From Paracoccaceae bacterium (GTDB taxonomy: Bacteria > Pseudomonadota > Alphaproteobacteria > Rhodobacterales > Rhodobacteraceae), in NCBI GenBank assembly GCA_024742575.1, contig JANSYF010000001.1:83606-147605 (forward strand): a DNA stretch of 64,000 nucleotides, given 5' to 3'. How positions within the stretch are numbered: position 1 is the stretch's first letter; each line of letters starts with the position of its first letter. Positions 44,561 to 53,582 of the stretch are shown here, piece by piece. A program made the translations under genes and the position numbers. The notes under the pieces are model-generated. The model did no database searches. It saw nothing but the letters and a program-made list of their open reading frames with translations, and was not told where the DNA came from.

Positions 44561-45480
44561 ACCGGGTCTTGATCACCGGGGCGTCAGGGTTCATCGGACG
44601 CGCCACCGTCGACGCTGCACTGGGCGCGGGGCTAGACGTCGTGGCGGTGCAAAGGTCGGCTGGGGCGGACCGTACGGGTGTAACGTACGTTTCGGCTGAC
44701 CTGACCGTACGGGACAGCGTAGAGGTTCTTGCCTCGGCAATGGCTGGATGTGACGCGGTCATCCACTTGGCTGCAGCCATGTCCGGCGATGCGGTAGATC
44801 ACGAACGGCTGACGATTGGCGGCACTGAAAGGGTGATTGCGGCCATGACAGCCGCCGGAGTTGGGCATCTGACGCTGGCCAGTTCCTTGGCGGTGTATGA
44901 CACGTCAAAAGTCGCGATAGGGAAAGAGCTGACCGACGCAACACCGCTTGTGACAACAGACACTCCGCGCGATGCCTATTCGGATGCGAAAGCCCAGCAA
45001 GAGACCCTTGTTTCCAAGGCCGGTTTCGACTCGGTGACCGTGGTACGGCCGGGCATTGTCTATGACGCCAACCAGCTCTGGAACGCGCATCTGGGCATTG
45101 GTGCAGGACCGGCTTTGTTCCGCGCTGCGCCTGGCGATCCATTGCCGATGTGTCATGTCCAAAGATGCGCTGCAGCGCTTGTGCAAGCGACTGTGCATCG
45201 GCTTCACGACACGGTCACACTGGTCGATCCCGCTTTGCCGACGCGTGGGCAAGTGATTGCAACGCTTCAAAAAAGCGGCTGGCCCAAACTGGTGCTGCCG
45301 CTGCCTGTAGGACTACTCTGGACTGCTGCGCGTTTGCTTGCACCGATCGGCTCTCGATTGCCCGGACTGCTGCGTACCCCCGTCCTGCGGCAACGGTTGA
45401 TGCCGATGACGTACAGGTTCACGTTGCCTTCAGGGTTCAACCTGCCCGATCCCGCTCCTGCATGGGAGGCCGCGGCATGA
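44548..45480 (+). CDS. NAD-dependent epimerase/dehydratase (extended SDR)
   Basis: 310-residue nucleotide-sugar enzyme. The NAD-binding loop is LITGASGFIGRATVDAAL; HLAAAMSGDAVDHERLTIGG follows, and the catalytic region has LASSLAVYDTSK with Ser/Tyr and DAYSDAKAQQETLV as the YxxxK motif (Tyr in AYSDAK). The substrate, probably a UDP- or GDP-sugar, is unknown. The start at 44548 lies inside the oxidoreductase gene (13-bp overlap), implying coupled translation. Its stop overlaps the GT4 start by 4 bp. Together with its upstream neighbour it forms the split version of the fused protein at 47712. Confidence 0.88.
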   Translation: MGDVNRVLITGASGFIGRATVDAALGAGLDVVAVQRSAGADRTGVTYVSADLTVRDSVEVLASAMAGCDAVIHLAAAMSGDAVDHERLTIGGTERVIAAMTAAGVGHLTLASSLAVYDTSKVAIGKELTDATPLVTTDTPRDAYSDAKAQQETLVSKAGFDSVTVVRPGIVYDANQLWNAHLGIGAGPALFRAAPGDPLPMCHVQRCAAALVQATVHRLHDTVTLVDPALPTRGQVIATLQKSGWPKLVLPLPVGLLWTAARLLAPIGSRLPGLLRTPVLRQRLMPMTYRFTLPSGFNLPDPAPAWEAAA

Positions 45481-46733
45481 CCCTTCCCAAGATCGCCTAC
45501 CTGACCGGAGAATATCCCCGCGCGAGTGACACATTTATCCAGCGCGAAGTCGCCATTCTACGCGCGCTTGGGCACGAGGTTCTGACCTGTTCGATCCGCA
45601 CCACCGGGGCGGAACATCTGGTCGGACCAGAACAGCGCGCTGAACATGCGCGTACGTTCAAGGTGTTGGACGCGGTGCGCAATCCGGCAACAACGCTCAG
45701 GTCGCATTGGCGCTGGATGAAAACGCCAAAGCGCTACCTATCGACGCTTGCATTGGCATGGAAGACCGCACCCAAAGGCATTAAGGGTAGGCTCTACAAC
45801 CTTATCTATTTTGTCGAAGCCGGAGTGCTTGCCGCCAAGTTGGCCGATGAAGGCGTGACCCATCTGCACAATCACATCGCCAAGGCATCCTGCACAGTCG
45901 CGATGCTGGCGGGTGAACTGTCAGGGCTGCGCTGGAGCTTTACGATCCACGGGCCCGACATCTTTTTCGAGCCGCACCATTGGCGGATCGACGAAAAGGC
46001 TGCTCGAGCAGCCTTTGTGTCGTGCATCAGCCATTTCTGTCGGTCGCAACTCATGTGCTTTGCGGACGCGCAACACTGGCACAAGCTGCACATCGTGCAT
46101 TGCGGTGTGGACCCGTCCCGGTACGCGCCCAAGCCGGTTCGAACCGGCTTGCGGGCGCTGTTTGTCGGACGGTTGGCAGGCGTCAAAGGCGTGCCGATCC
46201 TGATCGAGGCCGTGGCGCGATTGGCTACGACTTACCCAGACCTGACCCTGCGCCTTGTCGGCGACGGACCGGACCGTAAAGCGCTTGAGGCCGAGGTCAC
46301 CAAACGCGGCTTGCAGGATCGGATCGACTTTCTGGGATACAAATCGCAGGCTGAAGTGGCCGAGGAACTGGCACAAACAGATGTGTTTGTCCTGCCTAGC
46401 TTTGCCGAGGGTGTGCCTGTTGTGTTGATGGAGGCGATGGCCTCGAGGGTCCCCGTCCTGACGACACGTATCGCCGGGGTTCCCGAACTGGTCGAAGACG
46501 GCGTGAGCGGTCGCCTCATGCCGCCGGGCGATGTTGACGCGTTTGCCGAAGCGCTAAGCAAACTGCTGTCGGATAGCGATCTGCGTCAGACCTACGGCGC
46601 TGCAGGCCGCGCAAAGGTGGTGGCAGACTATGACGCCGCGCAGGAAGCGCAGTGGCTGTCGGAACTAATCGTCTCCTATGGTGAAGGGCGTGCGGTGCCT
46701 TCCCTACGCCCGTCGAAGGAGGCGGCGTCATGA
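45477..46733 (+). CDS. glycosyltransferase family 4 protein
   Basis: 418-residue retaining GT-B glycosyltransferase. The N-terminal domain begins KIAYLTGEYPRASDTFIQRE, like the EpsF/WcaL-type enzymes acting on lipid-linked oligosaccharides. The C-terminal donor domain has ALFVGRLAGVKGVPILIEAV, LVGDGPDRKALEAEV and FVLPSFAEGVPVVLMEAMAS, which supply the E-x7-E motif. It probably adds a hexose on the cytoplasmic face during exopolysaccharide repeat assembly. The ATG at 45477 overlaps the epimerase stop (ATGA), and its own stop overlaps the next gene by 4 bp. The open frame upstream of this start lies inside the epimerase gene and is ignored. Confidence 0.92.
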   Translation: MTLPKIAYLTGEYPRASDTFIQREVAILRALGHEVLTCSIRTTGAEHLVGPEQRAEHARTFKVLDAVRNPATTLRSHWRWMKTPKRYLSTLALAWKTAPKGIKGRLYNLIYFVEAGVLAAKLADEGVTHLHNHIAKASCTVAMLAGELSGLRWSFTIHGPDIFFEPHHWRIDEKAARAAFVSCISHFCRSQLMCFADAQHWHKLHIVHCGVDPSRYAPKPVRTGLRALFVGRLAGVKGVPILIEAVARLATTYPDLTLRLVGDGPDRKALEAEVTKRGLQDRIDFLGYKSQAEVAEELAQTDVFVLPSFAEGVPVVLMEAMASRVPVLTTRIAGVPELVEDGVSGRLMPPGDVDAFAEALSKLLSDSDLRQTYGAAGRAKVVADYDAAQEAQWLSELIVSYGEGRAVPSLRPSKEAAS

Positions 46734-47698
46734 GTGTGGATGTCGTTCTGATCGGTCGCAACGAAGGGCAAAAGCTGGTCCGGTCGCTGGCCTCGGTCGC
46801 CCCTCAGGCGCGGCGGATGGTCTATGTCGACAGCGGGTCCACCGACCAGAGCGTTACCAATGCGGAACAGGTGGGGGCCGTCGTGGTGAAGCTGGATATG
46901 TCTGTGCCTTTCACTGCCGCCCGCGCCCGTAACGAAGGGTTTGCCGCGCTGATGGCGCAGGACGATCCGTCCGATGTGGTTCAGTTCCTTGATGGCGATT
47001 GCATCATGGCCGATGGTTGGCTGGACAAAGCAGAGGCGCGCTTGCGATCCGAGGACGATCTTGCGCTGGTCACCGGGCAGCAGCGCGAAATGCGACGCGA
47101 TGCGAGCGTGTTCAACCAGATGTTCGACGTGGAATGGTCACGTCCAGCGGGGGAGATCCTCACCTGCCCCGGCAACATGATGGTGCGCGTCGAAGCGTTT
47201 GAAGAGGTGGGTGGGTTCAATCCCAGCGTGATCGCCGCCGAAGATGACGAGTTCTGCACGCGACTGCGCAAGGCGGGATGGCGGCTGTTGCGGATCGCAG
47301 AGCCGATGGCCGGGCATGATGCAAACATGATGCGGTTTGGCCAATGGTGGAAACGCGCCGAACGCACCGGGCATGGGTTTGCGCAGGTGGGTCATTTGCA
47401 CCCCGACTATTTCGTGCGCGAACGCCAGCGCGGCTGGGTCTATGGGGTGATCCTGCCGATTGTGGCTGTGGTCGGAACGCTGTCCTCGCCCGCGATGCCG
47501 GTTCTGATTTTCGGCCTTTACGCACTGTCCTATTGGAAAACCACGCGAGGCTTGGTCGCCGAAGGCTTGCCGAAAGAGGAGGCGCGCGCCCATGCGGTGT
47601 ACCTCACCTTGTCGAAGTTTCCGAATGTCATCGGCATGATCCGCTTTCACTGGCGGCGCCTGAACAACGCGCAGATGCGCATCATTGAATACAAGTAA
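46730..47698 (+). CDS. glycosyltransferase family 2 protein
   Basis: 322-residue GT-A glycosyltransferase. VVLIGRNEGQKLVRSLASVA and VYVDSGSTDQSV form the nucleotide-sugar site, FLDGDCIMADGWL is the DxD metal motif, and AEDDEFCTRLRKAGWRLLR the acceptor-side acidic motif. A hydrophobic C-terminal part (VYGVILPIVAVVGTLSSPAM) suggests one or two membrane segments. ATGA-coupled to the GT4 gene. Acts presumably on the same lipid-linked repeat unit; sugar identity is not predictable. Confidence 0.91.
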   Translation: MSVDVVLIGRNEGQKLVRSLASVAPQARRMVYVDSGSTDQSVTNAEQVGAVVVKLDMSVPFTAARARNEGFAALMAQDDPSDVVQFLDGDCIMADGWLDKAEARLRSEDDLALVTGQQREMRRDASVFNQMFDVEWSRPAGEILTCPGNMMVRVEAFEEVGGFNPSVIAAEDDEFCTRLRKAGWRLLRIAEPMAGHDANMMRFGQWWKRAERTGHGFAQVGHLHPDYFVRERQRGWVYGVILPIVAVVGTLSSPAMPVLIFGLYALSYWKTTRGLVAEGLPKEEARAHAVYLTLSKFPNVIGMIRFHWRRLNNAQMRIIEYK

Positions 47699-47711
47699 GG
47701 GGTTGAGGCGA

Positions 47712-49820
47712 ATGGCGTCTTCCAAAATTCGCGTTGGTCTGATCGGGGCCGGATACATCGCAAGCTGGCACGCGGATGCGCTCCGCGCGACCGATGGGGT
47801 CGAGATCACAGCGGTGTGCGACCCGTCCGAGGCGGCAGCCAAGGGCCTGGCTGAAGGGCTGGGCGTACGGGCGTTCGGGGATGTGGCTGACCTGATCGAG
47901 GCCAAGGTCTGCGATGCCGTTCACATTCTGACCCCGCCGCAACTGCACCACCCTTTGGCAATCCAGTGCCTCAAGGCCGGGTTGCATGTGTTGGTGGAAA
48001 AACCTGTGGCGACCTCAGCGGCCGAGACCGCCGAGATCGAGGCGACCGCGCAAGAACACGGTGTGCGGTTCCATGCTGGCCACAACTTCATGGGTCTGCC
48101 GTCTTATGACCGGCTAAAGGGAATGTTGGCACGTGGGGAACTGGGACGCGTGTCCGCGGCCGAGGTGCATTGGTGTCTGCCGCTTGCACCGTTGCGGTCG
48201 GGACCGTTTGGCATCTGGTTGCTGCGCGAGCCGAAGAACCTGCTTCTGGAGCTGGGACCGCATCTGATGGGTTTCATTGTCGATCTCTTCGGTGTGCCGG
48301 ACATTCAGTCTGTTCGCTTGTCCAAGCCAGTTGACCTGCCCGGTGAGGACACCCGCCATCAGGCATGGCGCATTATGGCGCAGGTCGGTGACGTGGACGT
48401 GACCCTGACCATTTCGATGGTCGAGACGATTGATGACCGTTCTCTGACCCTGCGTGGGTCGTCCGGTCGCGCACGCTTGGATTTCGCAGCCGATACTCTG
48501 GTTGTCGAACGCGAGAATGCGTCCGATCTGGTGTTGAACCCGTTGCGGCGGCAGTTGGACCTGTCGTGGCAGCACTTGCGCGAAGGGCTTGGCAATACGT
48601 TCACACAGGTGGTGTCGTTGAACCGAAAGTCACCCTATGCGCTAAGCTTTCAAGGGATGGATGCGGCGATCTACGACGCGTTGCGCACCGACAAAGCGCC
48701 GGATGCGCGGTTCTCTGGTGACCGTGCGGTCAAGGTCATGACGGCGCTGGATCAAGCGCTCGCCATGATCCCGGCGGAGATGCTGAAAGCCGCGGAACCC
48801 AGGGCGAAGACACGCGATCCGAAGCCAACCGCGATGGTGATCGGCGGGACCGGGTTCATCGGTCGCGCGCTGACCCGTGCGCTTGTGGCCAAAGGGCAGG
48901 ATGTGCGCGTTCTAAGCCGGGGGCGGTTTGGCCCCTTCCCGGACCTGCCTGACGAGGTCGAAACGGTGGGAGTCTCGCTCTATGACAAGGCGGCGCTCGT
49001 CGAGGCGATGCAAGGGATCGACGTGGTTTACAACCTTGCCCGATCTCTGGAAGGGACGTGGGACGAGGCGCTGGAGCATGATGTAGGTGTGGCCGTTCGT
49101 ATTGCCGAAGCGTGTCAAGAAGCCGGGGTCAAACGTCTTGTCTACACCGGCACAATTGCCAGCTATGACATGTCCTCACCGCAGCAGAAGATCACCGAAG
49201 ACGTGCCCTTCCCGGACGACATGAGCGACCGCAACATGTACGCGCGATCCAAGGCGGAATGCGAAAACCGCCTGATGGAGATGCATCGTCGCGATGGATT
49301 GCCTTTGGTCATTGCACGGCCCGGTATCGTGGTCGGGCATGGTGGCCCCTTGCAGCATTGGGGCATTGGGCGCTGGCATGGCGCGGGTGCTGTGCGGATC
49401 TGGGGCAACGGTGTGAACATTCTGCCCTTCGTGCTGATTGACGATGTGGCTGACGGGCTAATCCTGATGGGCCAACATCCAGATGCAGTTGGGCAAAGCT
49501 ACAACCTGATCGGGGAGCCGATGCTTTCGGGCCAAGGGTATTTCGATGCTATCCACAAATCGCTGGGCGCAAAGATCAGGGTCAGCACAGGGAACCTCAC
49601 GCTGTTTTGGGCGGCGGACGCAGTGAAGCATGTGCTCAAGGTACATGCGTTGCGAAGGCGTGGATTGACCCGGCCTTCGCTAGCTGATTGGAAAAGCCGC
49701 GCACATCTTTCACCCTTTGTGAACGCCAAACCGAAAACGGAATTGGGCTGGAAACCTGAGCAGGATAAGGCGCGTTTCATCGAAGAAGCGATCGGGAAAG
49801 CCAACCTTTTTGGGTTCTGA
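47712..49820 (+). CDS. fused Gfo/Idh/MocA oxidoreductase and NAD-dependent epimerase
   Basis: 702-residue fusion. Residues 1 to about 365 are a complete Gfo/Idh/MocA enzyme: VGLIGAGYIASWHADALRAT, HILTPPQLHHPLAIQCLKAG, VLVEKPVATSAAE. A hinge of basic residues (about 365-378) leads to an extended SDR: AMVIGGTGFIGRALTRALVA, YNLARSLEGTWDEALEHDVG, YTGTIASYDMSS and NMYARSKAECENR (YxxxK). Both active sites look intact, so one chain can carry out two consecutive steps on one nucleotide sugar. It ends the five-gene operon, whose first two genes encode the same pair as separate proteins. The ATG at 47712 is chosen over 47685, which lies inside the GT2 gene. Confidence 0.9.
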   Translation: MASSKIRVGLIGAGYIASWHADALRATDGVEITAVCDPSEAAAKGLAEGLGVRAFGDVADLIEAKVCDAVHILTPPQLHHPLAIQCLKAGLHVLVEKPVATSAAETAEIEATAQEHGVRFHAGHNFMGLPSYDRLKGMLARGELGRVSAAEVHWCLPLAPLRSGPFGIWLLREPKNLLLELGPHLMGFIVDLFGVPDIQSVRLSKPVDLPGEDTRHQAWRIMAQVGDVDVTLTISMVETIDDRSLTLRGSSGRARLDFAADTLVVERENASDLVLNPLRRQLDLSWQHLREGLGNTFTQVVSLNRKSPYALSFQGMDAAIYDALRTDKAPDARFSGDRAVKVMTALDQALAMIPAEMLKAAEPRAKTRDPKPTAMVIGGTGFIGRALTRALVAKGQDVRVLSRGRFGPFPDLPDEVETVGVSLYDKAALVEAMQGIDVVYNLARSLEGTWDEALEHDVGVAVRIAEACQEAGVKRLVYTGTIASYDMSSPQQKITEDVPFPDDMSDRNMYARSKAECENRLMEMHRRDGLPLVIARPGIVVGHGGPLQHWGIGRWHGAGAVRIWGNGVNILPFVLIDDVADGLILMGQHPDAVGQSYNLIGEPMLSGQGYFDAIHKSLGAKIRVSTGNLTLFWAADAVKHVLKVHALRRRGLTRPSLADWKSRAHLSPFVNAKPKTELGWKPEQDKARFIEEAIGKANLFGF

Positions 49821-49864
49821 TCGAAGTCATTTGATAAACAATCCCCTCAAATCGGACGTATTCT

Positions 49865-49882
49865 TGACAGAATGCACTGTCA
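49865..49882. promoter_or_regulatory. inverted repeat upstream of the tyrosine-kinase gene
   Basis: TGACAG (49865-49870) and CTGTCA (49877-49882) are perfect arms separated by six bases, in the 136-bp gap before the kinase gene. A TTGACA hexamer overlaps the left arm and could be a -35 element, so this may be a repressor site. Confidence 0.4.
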
Positions 49883-49956
49883 CAGATCGAAAACGCGGCC
49901 TAGGTCGCTTGGAATCAGAACCGGAAAGAAACAATGTCGCGCACAAAGGCTGAGAC

Positions 49957-51117
49957 ATGACCGAGCAGCCCAAGTTCCAACGCCGTAAACGGCGTGGGGC
50001 GGCGTCGGCTATTGAACAGCCACAGCACGTCACCGCAGAGCAGGCCGATCCAACGATCGAAGAGCTTGAGGCCTTGATTGCCGAAAAAGAAGCGCTGTTG
50101 CAGCGCAAGGCAGAGGCTGAAGCCAAGCGGCGGCGAGAGGCCGAAATTGAGGCAGAACGTGCTCGCGCTGCTAAAGAAGCAGAGGAACAAGCGCGCACAG
50201 CCAAGGCCGCACGCGACGCTGAGTTGGAAGCCAAACGGCAAGCCCGCAAAGCGGAACTTGAAGCACAGCGAAAACGCGACGCTGAATCCGCCGAACAAAT
50301 CGAGAATTCCCGCAGAGCCAAACGTGAAGCACCTTTGGTCTTGGCCAGCCCGCCTACGCCAAAAGCGAATCCCACGCCGCTTTTCGATCCGGAAGCATCC
50401 TGGAAAAGCATCGACCGCTTTCAGCTTGATCCGCAGCGTCTGGCGGAGCGGAACGTGATCACCGCGTTGCGGCACGACCCGTCGCATACCCGCTTTGACA
50501 TCCTGCGCACACGGATGCTGCAGGCTTTGTCTGAAAACGGTTGGAAGCGCGTTGCGATCACTTCTCCAACTAAGGATTGCGGCAAGACATTTACTGCAGC
50601 GAACTTAGCCATCAGCCTTTCGCGGCAGGAGAACTGTCGTACTGTGCTTTTAGATCTCGATATGCGCAGTCCAAGTCTACACAAGATTTTCGGCGTGTCT
50701 GACACAGGCGCAATCGGTGACATGCTGCGTGGCGACATTTCGCCAGAAGACCATCTGCAAGGTTTTGCACCGAACACAATCTCTGCCGGATCGCATGTCG
50801 CAGTCGGGTTTAATGGTATCGTCGAGCCTTATGCCGCCGAACTGTTGCAAGATCCTTCGACGCAGGCAGCGTTCGAGAATATCGAGAAACAGTTCAAACC
50901 AACTGTCATGCTGTTCGACTTGCCTCCTGCGTTGCTCAACGACGACGTTATCGCCATGCGTCCGCATATCGACGCGTTGTTGATCGTGGCCGCGGGCGGA
51001 ACGACAAAAGCGAACGATATTAAGGAAACAGAACGCCGCCTTGGTGAAAAGATACCTTTGCTCGGCGTCATTCTGAACAAGGCGGAACACGCCGAAGCGG
51101 GCGATTATCCTTACTGA
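49957..51117 (+). CDS. CpsD/CapB-type tyrosine-protein kinase ATPase for exopolysaccharide
   Basis: Cytoplasmic BY-kinase-type ATPase that controls chain length and export of capsule or exopolysaccharide together with a Wzz-like membrane protein. Residues about 25-115 are a charged coiled coil (Ala/Glu/Lys/Arg-rich). The ATPase (about 165-385) has Walker A in ITSPTKDCGKTFTAANLA, Walker A' in TVLLDLDMRSPSLHKIFG and Walker B in VMLFDLPPALLNDDV. The tyrosine cluster normally at the C-terminus is reduced to Tyr residues in GDYPY, so autophosphorylation may be limited. Separate kinase and membrane proteins resemble the Gram-positive arrangement. Its 3' end overlaps the convergent Wzz-type gene by 7 bp. 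Confidence 0.87.
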   Translation: MTEQPKFQRRKRRGAASAIEQPQHVTAEQADPTIEELEALIAEKEALLQRKAEAEAKRRREAEIEAERARAAKEAEEQARTAKAARDAELEAKRQARKAELEAQRKRDAESAEQIENSRRAKREAPLVLASPPTPKANPTPLFDPEASWKSIDRFQLDPQRLAERNVITALRHDPSHTRFDILRTRMLQALSENGWKRVAITSPTKDCGKTFTAANLAISLSRQENCRTVLLDLDMRSPSLHKIFGVSDTGAIGDMLRGDISPEDHLQGFAPNTISAGSHVAVGFNGIVEPYAAELLQDPSTQAAFENIEKQFKPTVMLFDLPPALLNDDVIAMRPHIDALLIVAAGGTTKANDIKETERRLGEKIPLLGVILNKAEHAEAGDYPY

Positions 51118-52445
51118 GCGTTTCTCGGCGACAGGTTGAGCCCAGTCATCGAAGACAGCGGCTTAGCCAGTAAACCGATCAAACCTAGTATCAGCGCAAT
51201 TACGACCCCAAGAATGACCTTCCACCCCTTACGCTTTTTCTTTGCCGGCTGCGATTTTCCGGTCTCAAGTACGGGGACAGAAATCACCGGGCGGATGCCC
51301 AACACGCGTTCCATCTGGGCCGCGTTGCGGATTGGTGGGTTCAACAGCTCAAGAACAAACGCGACGCCTACGGCAAGCATGACACTCGCCACACCGCCCA
51401 TCATCGCGATGGACCGTTTGCTGCGTGAAACCGCATAAACCGGGGCAATAGCCGGTTCGAGCACTTCGAAACGCGCAAGCTGACGCTGTTCTTCGAGGCT
51501 CTGACTCATTTGTGCATCGGCTTTGCGACGCGAAATCACGGTGAACTGTTCGTTCAACTGAGTCAGTTCACGCTGCAGAGACGCAAGCTCTCGCTCAACG
51601 GCGGGCGCACGCGCCAGCAGGCCGTTGATCTGTGCGGTGCGCGTTTCGATCAGGTTAATCTGATCTTGTAGCAGACCGATTTCACGCTCGAGGGCTTCTG
51701 CCCGTGTCCGTACAGAGTTGGATTCAAGGCTGAGGATCTGTTGACGCAAGTTCAAAAGCGATGCGTTCAGCGTGGTCAATTCACCCTGCAAAACGGTGAT
51801 GTTGGCGGGCAGCACTTCGGCATTGGCCGATTTGAACTGCGCGACCACATTTTCGGAGACCGCGATCTCTTCGCGGATGCGGGCCTCTTCGATGTTAAAA
51901 AATTCAAGCTCGGTCTGGGCGCGACCAACGCTGCGGGTGCGGGCCTCTTGCATGACGCGGGCCAGAATTTCATTGGCGACATCCGCAGCTTTTTGCGGAT
52001 CGCTGAGATTGGCCGTGATAACCATACCAGACACAGACTGAACGGGCTGCCAAGGCTCGCCTCCGCCTATTGGCTCAATGCTCACCGAACGGCGCATTGC
52101 ATCAAGGCGCATTGCCTGTGTCATATCGGGGATATCATTAAACAGATCGAATTGATCCATGATCTCCACCAAGGACCCACGGGACATTACGCGCTGTTCG
52201 ATAAGCCGTACTGTGCGGAGCGCATCAAGGCTGGCGCGGTTGTCGATCATGGCACCTACACTGGTGTTGGTCCCTGCAACCTGCGCGTCTTCGATCTGGA
52301 CGACCGCGATGGCGTTATAGACTGGAACTTTTGACAGCGCGACGACAAGCGAAATTACACACCCGATGAAGGTGATGAGAACGATAAGACCCATACGCCG
52401 TCTAAGCGCGGAGAATACTTCTTCGAACGACTGAAAATACAGCAC
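51111..52445 (-). CDS. Wzz/PCP-family polysaccharide chain-length protein
   Basis: Inner-membrane polysaccharide co-polymerase of 444 residues. A first membrane helix lies at about 18-36 (GLIVLITFIGCVISLVVAL). The Wzz-type periplasmic domain contains VQIEDAQVAGTNTSVG and a long coiled coil (about 180-310). A helix at about 346-368 (GGVASVMLAVGVAFVLELL) is followed by NPPIRNAAQMERVLGIRPVI, the usual junction to a kinase domain, and a last helix lies at about 408-430. No kinase domain is fused, so the convergent ATPase gene next door is the natural partner. The ATG at 52445 has no strong site. Confidence 0.88.
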   Translation of the reverse strand: MLYFQSFEEVFSALRRRMGLIVLITFIGCVISLVVALSKVPVYNAIAVVQIEDAQVAGTNTSVGAMIDNRASLDALRTVRLIEQRVMSRGSLVEIMDQFDLFNDIPDMTQAMRLDAMRRSVSIEPIGGGEPWQPVQSVSGMVITANLSDPQKAADVANEILARVMQEARTRSVGRAQTELEFFNIEEARIREEIAVSENVVAQFKSANAEVLPANITVLQGELTTLNASLLNLRQQILSLESNSVRTRAEALEREIGLLQDQINLIETRTAQINGLLARAPAVERELASLQRELTQLNEQFTVISRRKADAQMSQSLEEQRQLARFEVLEPAIAPVYAVSRSKRSIAMMGGVASVMLAVGVAFVLELLNPPIRNAAQMERVLGIRPVISVPVLETGKSQPAKKKRKGWKVILGVVIALILGLIGLLAKPLSSMTGLNLSPRNAQ

Positions 52446-52628
52446 GCGTCCAACTCCAGTACCAAGGCCCCCGCCTTGCCCAAATCAGGTCAGATCGTGA
52501 CCGCACGCCTTGGACAAGACATAATTTAGTCAAATCAAGGCAGAATTGCGACACCTAAAACCGAAAGATATGGAAACAACGCGTTTCCGTTCTGCCCTTT
52601 TTAACGTCAAAAATCGCTTTTTCGCAGG
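52446..52628. other. intergenic region with nested inverted repeats
   Basis: 183 bp between the hydrolase stop and the Wzz-type start, AT-rich. GGCAGAA (52539-52545) and TTCTGCC (52590-52596) enclose GGAAAC (52572-52577) / GTTTCC (52583-52588). An A-run and T-run flank them (52598-52620). Probably holds the end of the natural-product operon and the Wzz promoter; neither can be placed firmly. Confidence 0.45.
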
Positions 52629-53579
52629 TCAGTTCTGCGGAATCCCCGTCACAGGCAAGGTCGATACCACGTCCCAGACTGTGCCTTGCATGAGAGCCGC
52701 CAATTCAGGTCCTGGTGCAGTGGCGGGCGTTCCATCTGCACGGTTCAATTGCCCCGGCAAACCTTCGGGTGAACGCTGGTAGAGTACTGCGTAGTGGGTG
52801 AGAGCGACAAGATAGGCACCAAGATCATTAATGTGGATCGGATCAAGTGACCCATCATCCGCATGAGAGAACAAGTCTTCGCGCGACGTTACGCCATCCA
52901 CCCCATTTCCGGACTCAAGACGCCGGGCGAATTCTGCCATGACGCGACCAGCTGGGATCACATAGATCGTCCCAACATCAGGGTCGGCGGCCATGGCTTG
53001 CGCCAACAAAACGCCTTCCCAATACCGTGCTGGGTCTACATCAAGACGGGTCAACCATCCCTGAGGATCGGTAAGATCATGCCACGTTTCATAGAGAAAC
53101 ACGCGGATATCGGGATTCCCTTTACGCGCTTCAGATGCCCATTTCTGAAGATAGCGAGGCGAGTCAAAATACTCAATCGCGGCTTCGATCTCGACCATTT
53201 CTGTTAGAATGAACGTGTCGAAATCACCGCTGGCCAAAGACTCTTTTGCATCGCGATAGTGATCATGCGCATTTTCGACTTCGAAGCCCTGGATCGGCTC
53301 ATCAGGTTCCCAATGCGCCTTTAGCGGAGTGCCCCATCCAAGTTGCGAGGAATGGTCATGTTCTGCCAATTGAGCAAGCATTGCTGGCATATCCCGGCCG
53401 ACAAGCGAATGCCCAAGATGAAACACCTGAAGTGGACCTTTTGGTTGCGGCAACGGCGTTTCATACTGTGCCGCCAATTCGTCAGTTGTCAGCACTTTCG
53501 GCCCCAAAGTAAGAAACCATGCAGCGACACCACAGGCGACAGCGACCAGACCTGCCAGAATGAAGTGCGTATAGGGCAT
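52629..53579 (-). CDS. membrane-anchored SGNH-hydrolase-like protein
   Basis: 316 residues with one N-terminal membrane segment (about 5-27, FILAGLVAVACGVAAWFLTL), so the rest is probably periplasmic. LQVFHLGHSLVGRDMPAMLA looks like SGNH block I (Ser in GHSL), DTFILTEMVEIEAAIEYFD like block III, and DPIHINDLGAYLVALTHYAV gives the block V Asp and His. The fold would make it an esterase or deacetylase for a lipid or glycan. It is the last gene of the natural-product operon, with its ATG 3 bp after the NRPS stop, suggesting it acts on the product or on a glycan decorated by the neighbouring GT2. Substrate unknown. Confidence 0.72.
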   Translation of the reverse strand: MPYTHFILAGLVAVACGVAAWFLTLGPKVLTTDELAAQYETPLPQPKGPLQVFHLGHSLVGRDMPAMLAQLAEHDHSSQLGWGTPLKAHWEPDEPIQGFEVENAHDHYRDAKESLASGDFDTFILTEMVEIEAAIEYFDSPRYLQKWASEARKGNPDIRVFLYETWHDLTDPQGWLTRLDVDPARYWEGVLLAQAMAADPDVGTIYVIPAGRVMAEFARRLESGNGVDGVTSREDLFSHADDGSLDPIHINDLGAYLVALTHYAVLYQRSPEGLPGQLNRADGTPATAPGPELAALMQGTVWDVVSTLPVTGIPQN

Positions 53580-53582
53580 GTC

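Noticed and set aside
45150..45476. Extended N-terminus of the GT4 protein
   Set aside because: Lies inside the epimerase gene in another frame. The ATGA overlap start at 45477 gives a normal GT4 N-terminus.
52572..52588. Resemblance of GGAAAC/GTTTCC here to the hairpin at 439-458
   Set aside because: Only a six-base match in both arms; could be chance, and the spacing differs (5 against 4 bases with different arm order).
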